Source: Anaeramoeba flamelloides
Lineage: Eukaryota > Metamonada > Anaeramoebidae
NCBI GenBank assembly: GCA_027625915.1
Contig: JANTQA010000047.1
Location: 11,904,001-11,968,000, forward strand
Direction: 5' to 3'
DNA: 64,000 nt
In this document: in pieces, positions 23,625 through 36,211 of the stretch
Numbering within the stretch: the stretch's first letter is position 1
How the letters are laid out: every line of letters starts with the position of its first letter
Translations under genes and position numbers: made by a program
The notes under the pieces: model-generated
The model's database searches: none
The model's input: the letters and a program-made list of their open reading frames with translations, nothing else
Told to the model about the DNA's origin: nothing

Positions 23625-26526
23625 AGGTAAATTGATTATATATTTATATAGGTGTGCTTGTGTCTATCATCATATTTTTAAATATATTATTATTTATTTG
23701 TTAATCTTTTTTTATAAATTATTTTTATTAATAAAATTAAATCAAAATCAAAATCAGAAATAACTTTTTAAAAGGTTTTCTTTTTTTTTTTTCATAAAAT
23801 GGATCTTTTAATTTTATTAATAAAATTAATTTTGTTTTACTCTCAAATTTTTGATATACTTTGGTTTGAAAGTGAATTTTGCAAATCTATAAAGCAAAAT
23901 CATTTTTTTTTTTTTTTTTTGTTTAAATTTGAATTTTTTTAAAAATCTGAAATTCAAAAATATTCATAAATCAAATAAAAATAAAAATAGAAATTAAATT
24001 ATTGGCTTATTTTTATTTTTAATCATGATATCTCTTTTTTTAATATTTTCCATACTTTGTCAGAAATGAAATATCTGGTATTTTTATTTTTAAACGCTTT
24101 TAAATATACTAGCATTTTGAATTTCATATAAACATCATTTCAAAAATTATGACTCCCCTGAAATAATGAATTGAAAAAAAAATATATATCCTTTAGTATT
24201 CAAGAACAACAAATAACAAAATCTGATTTGTAATTCACTTTTAAATCATTCTGAATATATAAAAACCTGATATTTTAAAAATTAAAAAAAAATAAAACTA
24301 AAAAATTAAAAAAAATGAAAAACAATTTTTGAAATGAGGATTACAGTTTTTTTATTACGAAACTTTCTTGGAAAAAAAGTTGAAGAACAAGATTTTTGGC
24401 TAATAATTAAATTCATTTTCAAAGACATTATTTAGTCTCAATTTTAGTTTGTGATTATTTATCTTTTGGAAGATAATTTTTATAAAACCAAATCGATCTT
24501 TTACAAAAAAAAAAAAAAAGAAAAAGAAAAAGTTAATCAAAAAAAAAAGAAAAAAAAAAGAAAAAAAAAACAGAAAGAAAACAAAAATTTGACAAAATAA
24601 AAACTAAAATTTGCAAAAGTAGAAAAAATAATTCTGATCCCAAAATTTGAAAATATTTTTTTGATAAGAATATGGGATAAACCTTCAAAAAATGTTCAAT
24701 TAACTTTATAAAGTGAGTTAAAACTTTTGAAACCCCGTTTATTTTTGTATCTTAGAAATTTGATTATTGGATTTAATTTATAAAATAGAGTTGTGTATTA
24801 TAAGTCAATGGAAAAAAATTTATTTTCTTTTTATTCAAATTGGTAAAGATAGTGAATTAATTTAAATTTCCTATTGTTTTTTCTTGTTAATTCTTTGAAT
24901 ACTCTTAAAACAAACTATAATTCGAAAACTATAAATTTAGAAAAAAAATTAAAAATCTCTGAGTTTTTTATGGTATTTTTCGATGGGAAATTTAATTAGA
25001 AATATTATTATTTTTATTAGTTATCTTAAATTTATTAAATTTTTGGATTTTTCATGTAATATAATAAAAAAAAAAAGCTAAATGTAATAATAAAAGAAAA
25101 TTAATTTATTTTTTTATTTGATATTAAAAATATTAATAATTTTTAAAAAAAAATGAAGAACTTATATTAGATTGTAGAGAATTGCTGGTATTGGTTGAGT
25201 TACCTTTGTTATTTTTGAATGAAATGACGGAAGTTGGGGTGATCAAATCATAACTGAAAATCAACTGTAAAACTATTTAAACTAAAATCCTATAACTTAC
25301 TGTTATAAATGGATAAAAATATGGGTTTAAAAAGGAATTGGATTATAAAACTTACCGAGTGTTTAAAAAAAACTAATATTTTCAATTGCATATATTGAAT
25401 ATGTAAAAGAAATGGAAAAAAGAAATTAAAAAAATCAAAAATCTTGACTCTTAATGTCATTGTAAAGTAAATAACGGTGAATTCGAAAAGAAATAAACAG
25501 AAAAGAAATATATTTGATATTACTATCATACATTTACTAGTCAATATTACATAACATACTCTTAGTAACAAAATATCAAATCCAAATGATATCCCTTTTC
25601 ACCAATTAGATAAATTCATCTAAATTTAAATAACTTGGAAAATTTTTCTTAAATTTATTATTTTTTTTTCATTTTTTTCTTTTTTTTTTATTTTCTCTTT
25701 AATTCAGCCTTATTTAGAAAGGTAAATTGAGTTTTAAATTCTTTTAATTACTGTCTCCAATATTTTTAATTGTTTTTTTATTTGCTCTTCAAATTAGATG
25801 TCATGGTTTTAGTATCTTAAAAATGCTCTCTTTAACAGCCAGAATGTGTTAAACCACTTGACCCCTAAAAACAAAGTCTAATTAAATGCCTTAAATTTTG
25901 AACTTTTCTAAAAAATTTGTGGAAGGAAATTTATTTAATATTTACTTTTTTTTATTGGTACAAAGAACTTGAATTTTCCTAATATTTTGATCCAAACAGT
26001 TCTCTTGATTAACAAAAGAATCACCCAAATAATATATCCATTTTATTACACCTTGATTATGCTTTGGTGTATTTTCTTGACCTTTTTGTGTTAATTTTTT
26101 CATATTCCTCTTTTTTGATACACTCTGACAGTACCAAAACTACAAATAATAGAAGAATCTATATCAAAAAGTAGAAAGATGTATTAATAAATTTAATAAT
26201 TACTATTACAATATATAGTAAAGAGTTAGTTGTATCTAATAAATAACTCGTTTTTTTGGTATTTTTTTTTATCCAAATAAATAATTGTTTTCTACAAATA
26301 AAAAATAATAAATAAAAACAATAAATAAGAATAAAATTTAAAATAAAATTGGAATCTTAATTTATTAGAATTATGAATAAATGATTTTTTTTTTTAAAAA
26401 AAATAATCTCTCATAAACAATATATTAATCGTTTTTTTAGGTTGTTGAGCAAATGAAGATAAGATTATTATTAAAAAAAAAAAGAAAAATAAGAAAAAAA
26501 AATAAGAAAAAACAAAGGATTTAAAT
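23625..26526. other. Convergent intergenic region between CLF1 and the Rh transporter
   Basis: Both neighbouring genes end into this 2.9 kb stretch, so it should contain two 3' untranslated regions. It holds the family D element D1 and homopolymer runs. A 93-codon frame at 25290-25571 (minus) is Phe-rich and looks like chance. No gene seen. Confidence 0.5.
24127..24741 (+). mobile_element. Family D element, copy D1
   Basis: About 615 bp, the most diverged of three copies (others at 41458-42031 and 57697-58293). Left end TATAAACATCATTTCAAAAA then ATGACTC; right end GTGAGTTAAAACTTTTGA. It shares TATCCTTTAGTATTCAAGAA, TCTGATTTGTAATTCACTTT and a long purine-rich block near 24510-24585 with the other copies. 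Confidence 0.7.
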
Positions 26527-29500
26527 TTAATCTGAACTTGAATTATGATTTGAACTTGAATTGTGATGTGAACTGGAATTATGATGTGAGCTTGATGTTT
26601 TTGATGAAGAATTAGAACTATTATCTGATAAATTATGAGTTGAATGAGATGATGTTGATGGTGAATTATTTTTTTCTGAATCATCGCTATCATTATCATC
26701 AGACTTTTGAATTAATTCTTTATCTGAGTTTGATTTATTAGATTCTTGATCTGAATTAGAGTTGCTTAATTCTTTATCAGAATTAGATCCAGATTTGGAT
26801 TGTGATTTAATAATCTCTGCATTAATATTTTTGAATTGTTTTTTGGTTTTATTTGAGTTTTTTTTTTTAACAATTCCTTCTTCCCAATATTCTTGATCAT
26901 TAAATGGTGTGTTTGCATTATCTTTCATTAATTTTATAATAAGGCCTGTGACAAGCCCTCCTCCAAGAGCCATTCCTAATGTAACGAATAATGATTTGAC
27001 CTGTGCAACGGGTTGGTCATCGCCTTTACTGAAAATTGAATCATATGCTCCATTATATAAACTGTGATCATTCTTTGCTGCTGAAGCAGCAATGATTGAA
27101 ACAATACCTCCAATAAGACCTTTGGAAATTGAATATTAAAGATGGAATAATAAAAAATAAATAAAAAAATAATAAAAAAAATAAAGTTAAGAGATAAATA
27201 TTTTTATACCAATTTATTTTTTTTTTTTATTTCAAAGTTAATTAGAGTATTTTGAATTTCATTATTAAAGTATTTTGGAAAAAAAAATAATGTCCATTTT
27301 GAATTTTTAACTAATTTAAAAAGTTGAAGACAAGAAATAAATTCTCAGACAATAAAAAGCGAAATGAAAATAAAGTTTTAAAAAGTGCATATAAAATTGA
27401 TTTTATTTTTGTTTTAGAATTTTTTTATTGCAACCTTTTGAAAATTGAATTGTGTTGATTCAATTCCAATTTTCGATCATTTATTGATATTATTATTTAT
27501 ATTCTTAGAATACACAACAATGACATCACTTTCTATCAATTTTTTTTTCAAAGACTAGAAAAATTGAGATTGGTATAATAGTTGTAATTTAAGATCAATT
27601 TGAAATATAAAAACTAAAAATTTGACTGTAAACCAATTTTGATTTTTTTTGTTTTTTCTGTAAGATTTTTAAACCAATTTTGGTTTTTTTTTTTCAAATA
27701 CTTGGTCAATTTTTTCAATTTGAAAAAGATTGTTGTTGTTTAAAATCTTTAAATTTAATTTTTGTCTATTTAAACAAAAATTAGCCCTGACTTTTATTGG
27801 GTTTTTTTTTTTTTGGAAAGAAGCTTTTTATGAGTTTTTTAGAATTTTAATATTTTTAAAAATTAATCAGAATTTCTATTGAAAAAATTGAAAATAATTT
27901 ATGAAAACTCAATTTATTGATCAAAAAATATTTTTTAAAACTTATATAAAGAATAATATTAAATTTGAATTTTCTAATGGATTTTTATTTTTTTATCACG
28001 AATGTTATTCTAAAAGTTTTGTAAAAGTTGAAAAAATAGGTTACTTTTAATTGAAACAAATTTGTTCATTAGTTTTTTAGATATAAGAGAGAATTATAAT
28101 AAAAAAAAAAAATAAAAAAATTTCATTTTGAAATAATTTAGTTGATAAATATTTTGTTTATATGGACTTGATGTATATTTTGAGTATTTTTTTAACAAAA
28201 GAAAATATTTGTTAATTAAAAAAAGTATTGTTCGCTTGGTTGAATCAAAAATGAAAAAAAAATGATAAATGTATTTGAAAGAAAAATTCCTTTTTCTTGT
28301 TTCAGATTTTAAAAAGAAATGAAAAAGGGTTGTTCGAGTAAAAATAATTCATCAAATACTCAAGGATAAAAATAAATAAAAATGAGAGGTGAATCTAATT
28401 GAAAGGAATGAGAATTTTTCTTGAATGGGGTTTTAACAAAGAAACGTAAAAGGAAGAAACTTGATCTTTAATCAAAGAGAAAAGGATTTGAATTTCAAAC
28501 CTGGTATTCCATGTAAATTGTGAACTCCACAAGTGTCTTGGATTCCTAAGTGTTTTCTTAAGAAGGGTGTTAATTTGTTAAAACCAACAGTTGAAATAGC
28601 ACCTGCCAATGATCCTACACCCATAGCCCCTACTGGTGTAATATACAAATTTGCACTTGAACCAACAGCAACACCTCCTATTTTAATATTAATTCGTATA
28701 TAAAAAAAAAAATTCATTTCAAATTTAAGATGAAAAATTTCAAGATGAATAAACACCAGACATAAAGAAAAAAAAAATTCTATAGATACAGCAGTTTTAA
28801 AACAGCGAGGATAATACTCAAAGTTAGAAAAAATGTTGCTCAAACTGTTTGGTTTGCTCTTTTAAACATTTTGAGTAAATCCTTTTTCATAAAAAGAAAA
28901 AAGTTGTTTGAAAAGGTAACTTAAAATTCTTTCAAAGAGCGGACAAACAGCCTTGGTTTTACATTTTTTATAACCCTTGTCGATCAAAATTTATAAAGGG
29001 ATGTTTTAAAAAAAATTTAGTATCAAATATCAAAGAAAATAAAAAATCATACCAGCTAAAGTTGCATTTTGAATATCAACTGCGTTGAATTTTCCTTTAT
29101 TCAAAAGAGCTGACATCAAAAAGGAAAAGACACAAGACCCACAAAGGGACAAAACAGTATTAATAATTACTCTAAATCTGTTTCCAGGTGTACCCAAAGC
29201 GCCATTGAAACTAGGCCAAAATAACCAAAGGAAGATTGTTCCAAATAATGAAAAGAGATCAGAGGTTTTTGTTGATCCATCTTCTGGGTGTTCTTCAGGG
29301 AAATTCTTGAGCTTTGGTGTCAATACCCATGTTAAACCAATACCAAAATATGCCCCAAAGGTATGAATGATAAGTGATCCGCCAATGTCAATTAATTCAA
29401 TATTTAAAACATTGATATAAATATTTAAGCCTTTGCATTTGTTCCATAATTTTCAAAATTGAATGTTGAGAAACAGAGATGGAAAAAAAAAAAAAAAAAA

Positions 29501-30181
29501 GAAAGAAAAAATATTTAAATAAGTTTTTAGATGATGAAGTGAAAATTTCAGGTGACGAAGAAGTTGTAGTGAATTTCGTTTAAGTGGATTTAAATGAAAT
29601 TAACCAAAGAAAAATAAAATTAAAAACGTTGAATCAAAATGATTGACTAAAAAAAAAAAGATAAAAAAAAAAAGAAAAGAAAGAGCAAATAATTTAATAC
29701 CGTAAAAGATAATTTCAAAAAATGCAATCATAAGTAATTGAAAAGGTGTTGTTCTTCCCAAAACTGCACCAAAGGTGATCATGACTGCAGCTGCACCAAA
29801 CATACCTTCAATTAAAGAATGTAAAGTGACTTTATAATAGGTAAATTCATCGTCATGTGTTTGGATGAAAAAAGCATTTACGATCATGACCCATTGAACA
29901 CAAAAGCCTGTTAATAAGAAAGTATAGCCAACAGCTGATTTGCCATAGAATTTCAAAAAGGCCATTAAATATCCAAAGCCAATAATGACCATAACAGCTA
30001 CATCTGAGTAATATGAATAGTAATAATCAACTCGGTGATCCCAGTCATGCTCTTCGGTTTCATCAAAAGACTCGTCATACCTAAACCATACACCAACAAT
30101 AACAAGCATAAAGATTTGTAAGACTACTAATAGGGTTACAAATGCCTTTTGGTGCCCATCAGATTCCCAGTTTTTTTTCAT
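26527..30181 (-). CDS. Rh-type ammonium transporter, four exons
   Basis: Membrane channel for NH3 (possibly also CO2) of the Amt/Mep/Rh family, clearly on the Rh side. Exons are 30181-29701, 29430-29053, 28677-28501 and 27119-26527, all joined in one phase, giving 542 residues. Introns are 270, 375 and 1381 bp. Visible family blocks are [44 protein letters not shown] and [15 protein letters not shown] with pore His183. These are followed by [28 protein letters not shown] and [16 protein letters not shown] with pore His342. Both twin histidines are therefore present and the pore should work. About ten or more hydrophobic segments can be counted. The last 120 or so residues form a Lys- then Ser/Asn/Asp-rich tail ending in His-Asn-Ser repeats, longer than in animal Rh proteins and probably cytoplasmic. 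Confidence 0.93.
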
Positions 30182-31204
30182 TTTATTTCAAAAAACAGTT
30201 TGAAAATTTCGATTTGCAGAGATTGTAAAAAATAAATTTCTGAACTTTTTTTTACTTGTTTTGGAATTTTTCATATTTCTTTTGCTTCAATTATATTTGG
30301 ATATTTCTGCCTAAGGTATGTTTAGTATATTTAATTGCAAGCAATTTTTTAAAATTCAAATGATATTTGATGATTCCCTTAGTTTTTATTAGAACCAACT
30401 GTTTTTTTTAAAAACCAGTTCACATTTGCTTTAAATACTTTTTTGTTTTTTTTGGTATTTTTGATCTGTTGGGGTTTTTATTGAAACACTTTTCTGATCT
30501 TTTTAAAAGGGTTACTGGTGTTACACACAAAGTTTAATTCTTTTTATTTTGTTCTTTCTTTTTAACCAAAGATTCATAAAGATCTTTTTTTTAAAAGCAC
30601 AACTGATTATTTTCTAATGGAAAAGAGTTGTCACTTTCGAAGATTGTTATCTACTTCTAGTCACCACAATCTTTTTTTAGTTGTTTATTTTTTTGGTTAT
30701 TTTAGTTCCAAGGGAGAAATTAAGTGTCATATTAAAAACAATTTTTTCTTTTTTAAGGTAGAGTTTTCAGAAATGGTAAAAAAAAGACTATATGGTTATT
30801 TATCAAATCGTAATAAATGTTAATTTTCAAACCCAGCAATTCAGGGAAGAAAAAAAAAGCTCGTGAAAGTGAAAAAATAAATCAGTAAATGTTCCAAATT
30901 ATTTATAATTACAGTGATCATAATAAAGCGTTCACAACAACTATAATCCGTATTTCAAAATATTACCCTTGATTTTTTTATTCTTGTACCAAGGCAACAT
31001 CCAATCTTCTACCAAATAGTATACTTAAGTTCAAATCAATTTTGAAAGTAAAGGTCTGGTTATTTTCAGTAAAGTTTAAATTATTCATGCAAATAGTTGA
31101 AAATTTTCCATAAAATTCTCAGTTTTTTTACAATTTTTTTGTTTTTTTGATTAAAAAAATTTTCTGAAAAGTTTCATATATTTTTTGAGATAAATTTTAC
31201 AATT

Positions 31205-31330
31205 TAATCCTTAATTTTTAGAATTTCTTTTCAAATAATAGAACTTTAAGAAACCAATACCATATTTTTTAAGGGTTTATTATTGGTTTCTTTGATTGGT
31301 TAATATATAGGTCAACTTTAACAAAAAAAC
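31205..31330 (-). repeat. Family J repeat, inverted copy
   Basis: The reverse complement reads ATCAAAGAAACCAATAATAA, then GGTTTCTTAAAGTTCTATTA and AAATTCTAAAAATTAAGG. This aligns with 48040-48180. Confidence 0.55.
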
Positions 31331-31662
31331 ACGCTTTTTATTTTTAAACACCGATAAAATTTTTTTACACGCTTTATTTTGACTACAGTACTATAAAAAA
31401 GGAAGTTTTATTTCTTATCATACAAATATTTCAAAATATTCAAGAGACATGGTTAGTAATAATATTGTGATGTTTATTATATATTTCAAGAATTTAATTT
31501 ATTGAAATAAAGCTATTGAAAACTATTATCGAGAATGAAATGGATTTCAAAACCGAACAAACAATAATAGCATGGAATAAAAAAATAAATTGAAAGTTAT
31601 AAAAATAAAACTCTTTTATTGTTTTTCAAAATATAAAAAGATTTTAACCATTTGTGAAAGAA

Positions 31663-32345
31663 AGTGAAACCTGGATTTTAATTGGGAATATTAATAGAAC
31701 CACTGAAAAATTCAAAGTGAGATCAATTAATAAAAGAAGAAATAAATAAATAACGACAAAATGGAGGATTCAAAACAATTACAGTTTTTAATGGAACTGC
31801 TCAGCCTATGAAAAAAATCGCAAAATCTGGATATCTGTATTAAAAAAAATTAATATATCGAATATATTAAATAATAATAATATTTCTAATATTATTATAA
31901 AAAAGGATTCAAACTCTTTATTAGCCTTAGTGGGTAATAAACTTATTTTTGAGTCTTTAATTAAATTCCTAAATAAAAATTTAGGAATTCGGGCAAATAA
32001 GAGGGGCCAATAACTCCTCCCTTAAATAATAAAAAAAAAACAATAACAGTTTTTTTCATACCATCTTTAGGTATGTGTTTTTCTAGGATTGATCAATTGT
32101 TAAAAATATGTTGAAAAAATTGATTATTTTTGTGATCTCCAAAACTACATCAACAAATTTTGATATGAAAGTAGATTTAAATTGTATATTGTTTGTTTTG
32201 ATTGAAAACAATTTAATGGATTATTATTTAATGTTAATTGGTTTAGTTCATTTAATTTCTTTTACTTTTCGTTTTCAGTAATGTTCCCAATGAAAACTTT
32301 AGATTTCACCTTTTATCCTTGTTTCACTTTTCTCCTGAAACGTAA
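31663..32345 (+). repeat. Family G repeat, copy G2, split by an insertion
   Basis: Left part 31663-31790 and right part 32042-32345 together align with copy G1. The break falls inside the stretch that reads AATAGTTTTTCTAATACTAT in G1. End motifs GTGAAACCTGG and CCTTGTTTCACTTTT are an imperfect inverted repeat. Confidence 0.6.
31791..32041 (+). mobile_element. Retroposon-like insertion with target duplication
   Basis: A 251-bp insert in family G copy G2, bounded by AATTACAGTTTTT (31778-31790) and AATAACAGTTTTT (32042-32054), a 13-bp duplication with one mismatch. It ends in an A-rich tail. Just before the tail a plus-strand frame reads LLALVGNKLIFESLIKFLNK and stops, which could be the very end of a retrotransposon protein. 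It may equally be a SINE; no internal RNA polymerase III boxes were recognised. Confidence 0.5.
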
Positions 32346-32988
32346 GTCAAATTTTCTTTCAAATATTTTTGATACAAAATGAAATATATTTTTGTTTATA
32401 TGATTTCCCTTGTTATTACTTATGAACTCAAAATATTTTGAGTTTTTTTTCATATAAAAGTCTTTGCCTAATAAAAAAAAAAAAAAGTTTTCAATCCAGG
32501 AGAAAACATCTTTAAGTAAAAATACACATCTAAACCATTGAGAAAAGTAAAACAATAACGAAATAATAAAATTTATTTCAACATTTAAAACATTACGAAC
32601 TGTTTTTAGTGATTAATTATTACCTAAGAAATTACAATAAAATTTATTAATTTTGATTTTTTTAGTTGACTCAAAAAGTGTATTTATTAAGAAAATTCCA
32701 ATATTGTCAGAGATATTCTTTAAATCTTTCAATTCCTGTTTTTTTTTTAAAAAATATAAAAATAATTCTTCTGGTTTTATAATTTAGTCATATAAATCTA
32801 TTTATTTAGAATAGTTTTCCCAAACTCAATATAAAACGGAATATAAAAAACTTTTATTATAATTGGATTTTTTTTTTTATTAGAAACAACTCTTAAAATG
32901 AATAAGCGTCTTTTTAAGCTAGGGCAACAAAAAAAACGAATTCAAGATAATATTTTAAAACTTAAAAATATTTTTTGACCAGATTTTC

Positions 32989-33060
32989 TAAACTAAAATT
33001 CGAAATATTCCATACAGCTAAAACGAGCCAAACAATCACAATAATACAATTACTTAGAAA
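32989..33060 (-). repeat. Family C fragment C4
   Basis: Only one end is recognisable: TAAACTAAAATTCG, then CAAACAATCACAATAATACA, the inverted form of the right end of C1 and C2. The rest has decayed or been lost. Confidence 0.45.
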
Positions 33061-33235
33061 TTGTATAAAGGCAGATTAAATTATTCGAAAATTAAATAAA
33101 TTTCATTTATTTTTATTTGAAGATATGGAGTATTAATGTTAAATAAAACAATTTTTTATGAATTTAACAATATTTTTGTTAAATTTAACCCTTAAAAACC
33201 CGTTTAAAGAATCATGAATTCCATTTTCACAAAAA

Positions 33236-33437
33236 TACACAGTCAGTTCCACTTTTAAGGCACAAAATTTCAACAAAATTTAAGGCACAAAAAAATCTCA
33301 AAACAAGGTACAAAATTTGTAATTTTTTTTATATATAATTTATTTTACTAGAATATAAATTTTGTGCCTTAATTTGAGATTTTTTTTCTGCTTTAAAATT
33401 CTTAGCAGTTTTTTCCTTAAACGTGGAACTGGCTGTA
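33236..33437. mobile_element. MITE family B, copy B1
   Basis: About 202 bp with ends CAGTCAGTTCCACTTTTAAG and, inverted at the right, CTTAAACGTGGAACTGGCTG, flanked by TA. The motif AAGGCACAAA occurs twice near the left end, with a degenerate AAGGTACAAA third, and returns inverted as TTTGTGCCTT. Nearly the whole element folds on itself. No coding capacity. The TA flanks and CAG ends fit the Tc1/mariner/pogo group. Confidence 0.8.
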
Positions 33438-33826
33438 ATATTATTATTTAATTTTGTTAGAAAAAAATGACCCGGTTATGAATTTTAATTACTAATTGGC
33501 AATTAATTGAAAGTAAAACGATCAAACACAAATCCTTGATTAAAAGCACTTTTTAATCTTCGTTTAATAATTTAACTAAAAAATCTTCTCTATTTATAAA
33601 AAGGTGATTATATAATAAAAATATGTTAATGGCCTTCAAAATAACGAGTTTTTATAATTCAAAAAAACTTTCGTTCAATAGTTGTAATCAAAAGAGTTTC
33701 TATGTATATAAACTCAAATCCAGCTAGTCCCATTTAAGATACAAAATTCCATCAATATTTGATTCAAAAAAATTAATTAAAATTCAATTCAAAAAAAAAT
33801 TGGATTAAGGGAAAACAAAGTAAGTA

Positions 33827-33863
33827 CCCCCCCCCTCCCCAAAAAAAAAAAAAAAAAAAAAAA
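33827..33863 (+). repeat. C-run followed by A-run
   Basis: Fourteen bases of C with one T, then 23 A. It is striking because G/C runs are rare in this window. Confidence 0.9.
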
Positions 33864-34326
33864 TTTCATGATTGGAAATTTTTTTGTAGCTTTAGTTTAT
33901 TTCATACTTTGTACCTTAAAGTGTTATAAACTATACTAAATGGTATAAATCACAAAATTAAATTATAAAGGCGATTCTTCTCTCTTTTTTTTTAATAGAC
34001 GATACTTCTTAAAAAAGTAGAGTATTTTTTTTTTATATTTCATAAAAAATTATCTCGTTAATTGTTCTATTTATAAATAAGGAATATAAACTGTGGGAAA
34101 ATATCAATACTAACTTTATTGTTACATATTTTGCATTCATTTCCAAATATATTCATCAAAAAGGTTCTATAAATTAAAATAAAAATTTAAATCATTTTTT
34201 TGAGAAAACAAAACATTATTTTATTCCAATAAAAAGTGAACCATAAGGTAATATTGGTGAGAACCCTAATGATTAGTTGAAAAAAAAATACTGTTATTAG
34301 TTTTCCGCTCGATTTTAAAATTTATA

Positions 34327-34861
34327 TAAACCCCAATTCAAAATTTTTAACACACCAAAATATGATTTGTGAAAAAAAAAACTTATTTAATCAATTCAAG
34401 AAGAAATACCAAATTAGAACCATTTACTAATTGAAATGCAAACACTTTTTTATAAAATACAATACTCACAAAATAATAAATAAATAATTATCAATACAAA
34501 TAAATCATGGGTGTGTGAAAATTTTTGGAGAGAGCAAAACGAAAAAACAAATTAATAAATTTGTTTAAATTCTATTAGGAATTATTGATCAATCAAAGGT
34601 TAGATACTACCAACTAATTTTATTTTAATTCTTCTATTTGGAACAACTCAACTTTAAAATAAAATCAATTTTTCAAAAAAAATTTCATCGAACGAAACAA
34701 ATTACGAAAGTCAACAAATGAAATGAAAACAAAAACTAAAAGATGAAAAAATAATTTTCATATTTTACGAAAATCAAAATTATCTCCAATTTCAATGAAA
34801 TTATATTATTCTGATTGTTTGGCTCGTTTTAACTGTGTGTATTATTTTGAATTTTAGTTTA
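34327..34861 (+). mobile_element. Family C element, copy C2
   Basis: 535 bp with ends TA-AACCCCAATTCAAAATTTTT and ATTTTGAATTTTAGT-TA. It aligns with C1 from end to end but lacks C1's internal tandem duplication, and its right inner end is more diverged. Confidence 0.8.
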
Positions 34862-36118
34862 GATCAAAAATCTGAAGAAAAAAATAAAATTTTTTATCAA
34901 AAAGAAAAAAATAATCACCCTTTGTTAACTTTAAAAAATATGATATAAAAGTGTGAAAAAAACCTTTTATATATTAATTCTTTTAATTAAATTAGTCTAT
35001 TTATAAAAAATTGAATTATTCTCGAGAAAAAATTAATCATTAATAATAATTTTGGATATTTAAATTATACTATTATAATCCGGGCTCCCAAAATGATTCT
35101 ATTTTTAGGATTTTCAGATTCGCAAAAAGTAACATTTGGAATCATGAGATTATAATAATTCTAATAAAATGGATATTTAAGAAACATTTTTAATTTTTTT
35201 AAAGTTTCTTTTAAGATATAATTTTCCAAAACATCAAAAATTCTTTATTATGGTTCCTTTATATAAAAACAATAATTTTTTTTCTTTGGTACGAAAATTC
35301 TTAAAAAAAAACAATAGATTCTTTTGAATCCATTTCAAAGTAAAATAATTTTCGGACCAGGAATAAACATAAAAACATCAAAATTGATGAAAGGGTGATT
35401 AAAACTAAAATCTCAATAAGAAAAGCCCCAAATAGTTATTTTTTTGAGAAAAATTAAATTCCATATATTAATTAAAAAAAAAAAATTATTAATTATGAAA
35501 TTTTTAAGAATACTGGGATTAATTGAAAAAACCAAATTTAAACACGAAATAAATTGAGATTAATCAAAGAAAAAAAAGAGAAACATTTGTTTCTATGTGA
35601 TCCAAAAAAGAATTATTCAAGGTTTTTTTCGAAAAAGAATCAAAATGAAAACTCTGATTATCTATCAGTTTAAAAAAGAAATTTTAAAATAAATTTACAG
35701 GACTTTGTTTAAAAAAAGCTCAATCCAGATAAAAAATGGATTTATATTGATAAAAAAATCAGCATTGTACTTGTGACAGCTGTATAACCCCCCACCCCTA
35801 GTAAGTTATATTGGTAATTCCAAAAAAAAATTTTTCTCTACTTATGATAATTCTCGTTGAAACTCTTTTACAAGTAAGTAATAAATAAAATATAATTTTT
35901 AAGAATTTTATTATTTTGATTTTAGGAAATATTGATCAAAAATATCAACAAAATCCGAAATAAAATAGAAATCCATATTAAAAATCATGAAAATATGTAA
36001 ATAATAATAATAATCAATAAAATAAATCAATTAATAGAAAAAACAATGGAAAAAAAAATAATGAAAGGAATCAAAAACAAAGGAAAAGAAAAAGAAAGAA
36101 AGGAAGGAAGGAAGGAAG

Positions 36119-36120
36119 AA

Positions 36121-36180
<60 letters not shown>
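36119..36180 (+). repeat. (AAT)20 microsatellite
   Basis: Twenty clean AAT units preceded by a GGAA-rich purine patch, 32 bp beyond the VPS4 stop codon, so probably in its 3' untranslated region. The plus-strand poly-Asn frame through it is not a gene. Confidence 0.95.
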
Positions 36181-36211
36181 TTTCTTTCAAGCTATTTGCC
36201 AACCAAATTTT

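Larger units (their letters stand above)
30182..36211. other. Long gene-free stretch between Rh and VPS4
   Basis: Six kilobases with no supported gene. It contains a family J copy, family G copy G2 with a nested insertion, C4, MITE B1, a C-run/A-run at 33827-33863, C2 and an AAT microsatellite next to VPS4. The promoter of the Rh gene should lie at its left end. Confidence 0.5.

Noticed and set aside
26394-26699. 101-codon frame overlapping the Rh C-terminus
   Set aside because: Out-of-frame shadow of the repetitive Ser/His/Asn tail.
33721-33960. Possible further family B copy (TTTGTACCTTAAAG near 33910)
   Set aside because: Too worn; interrupted by the C/A run and no matching left end.
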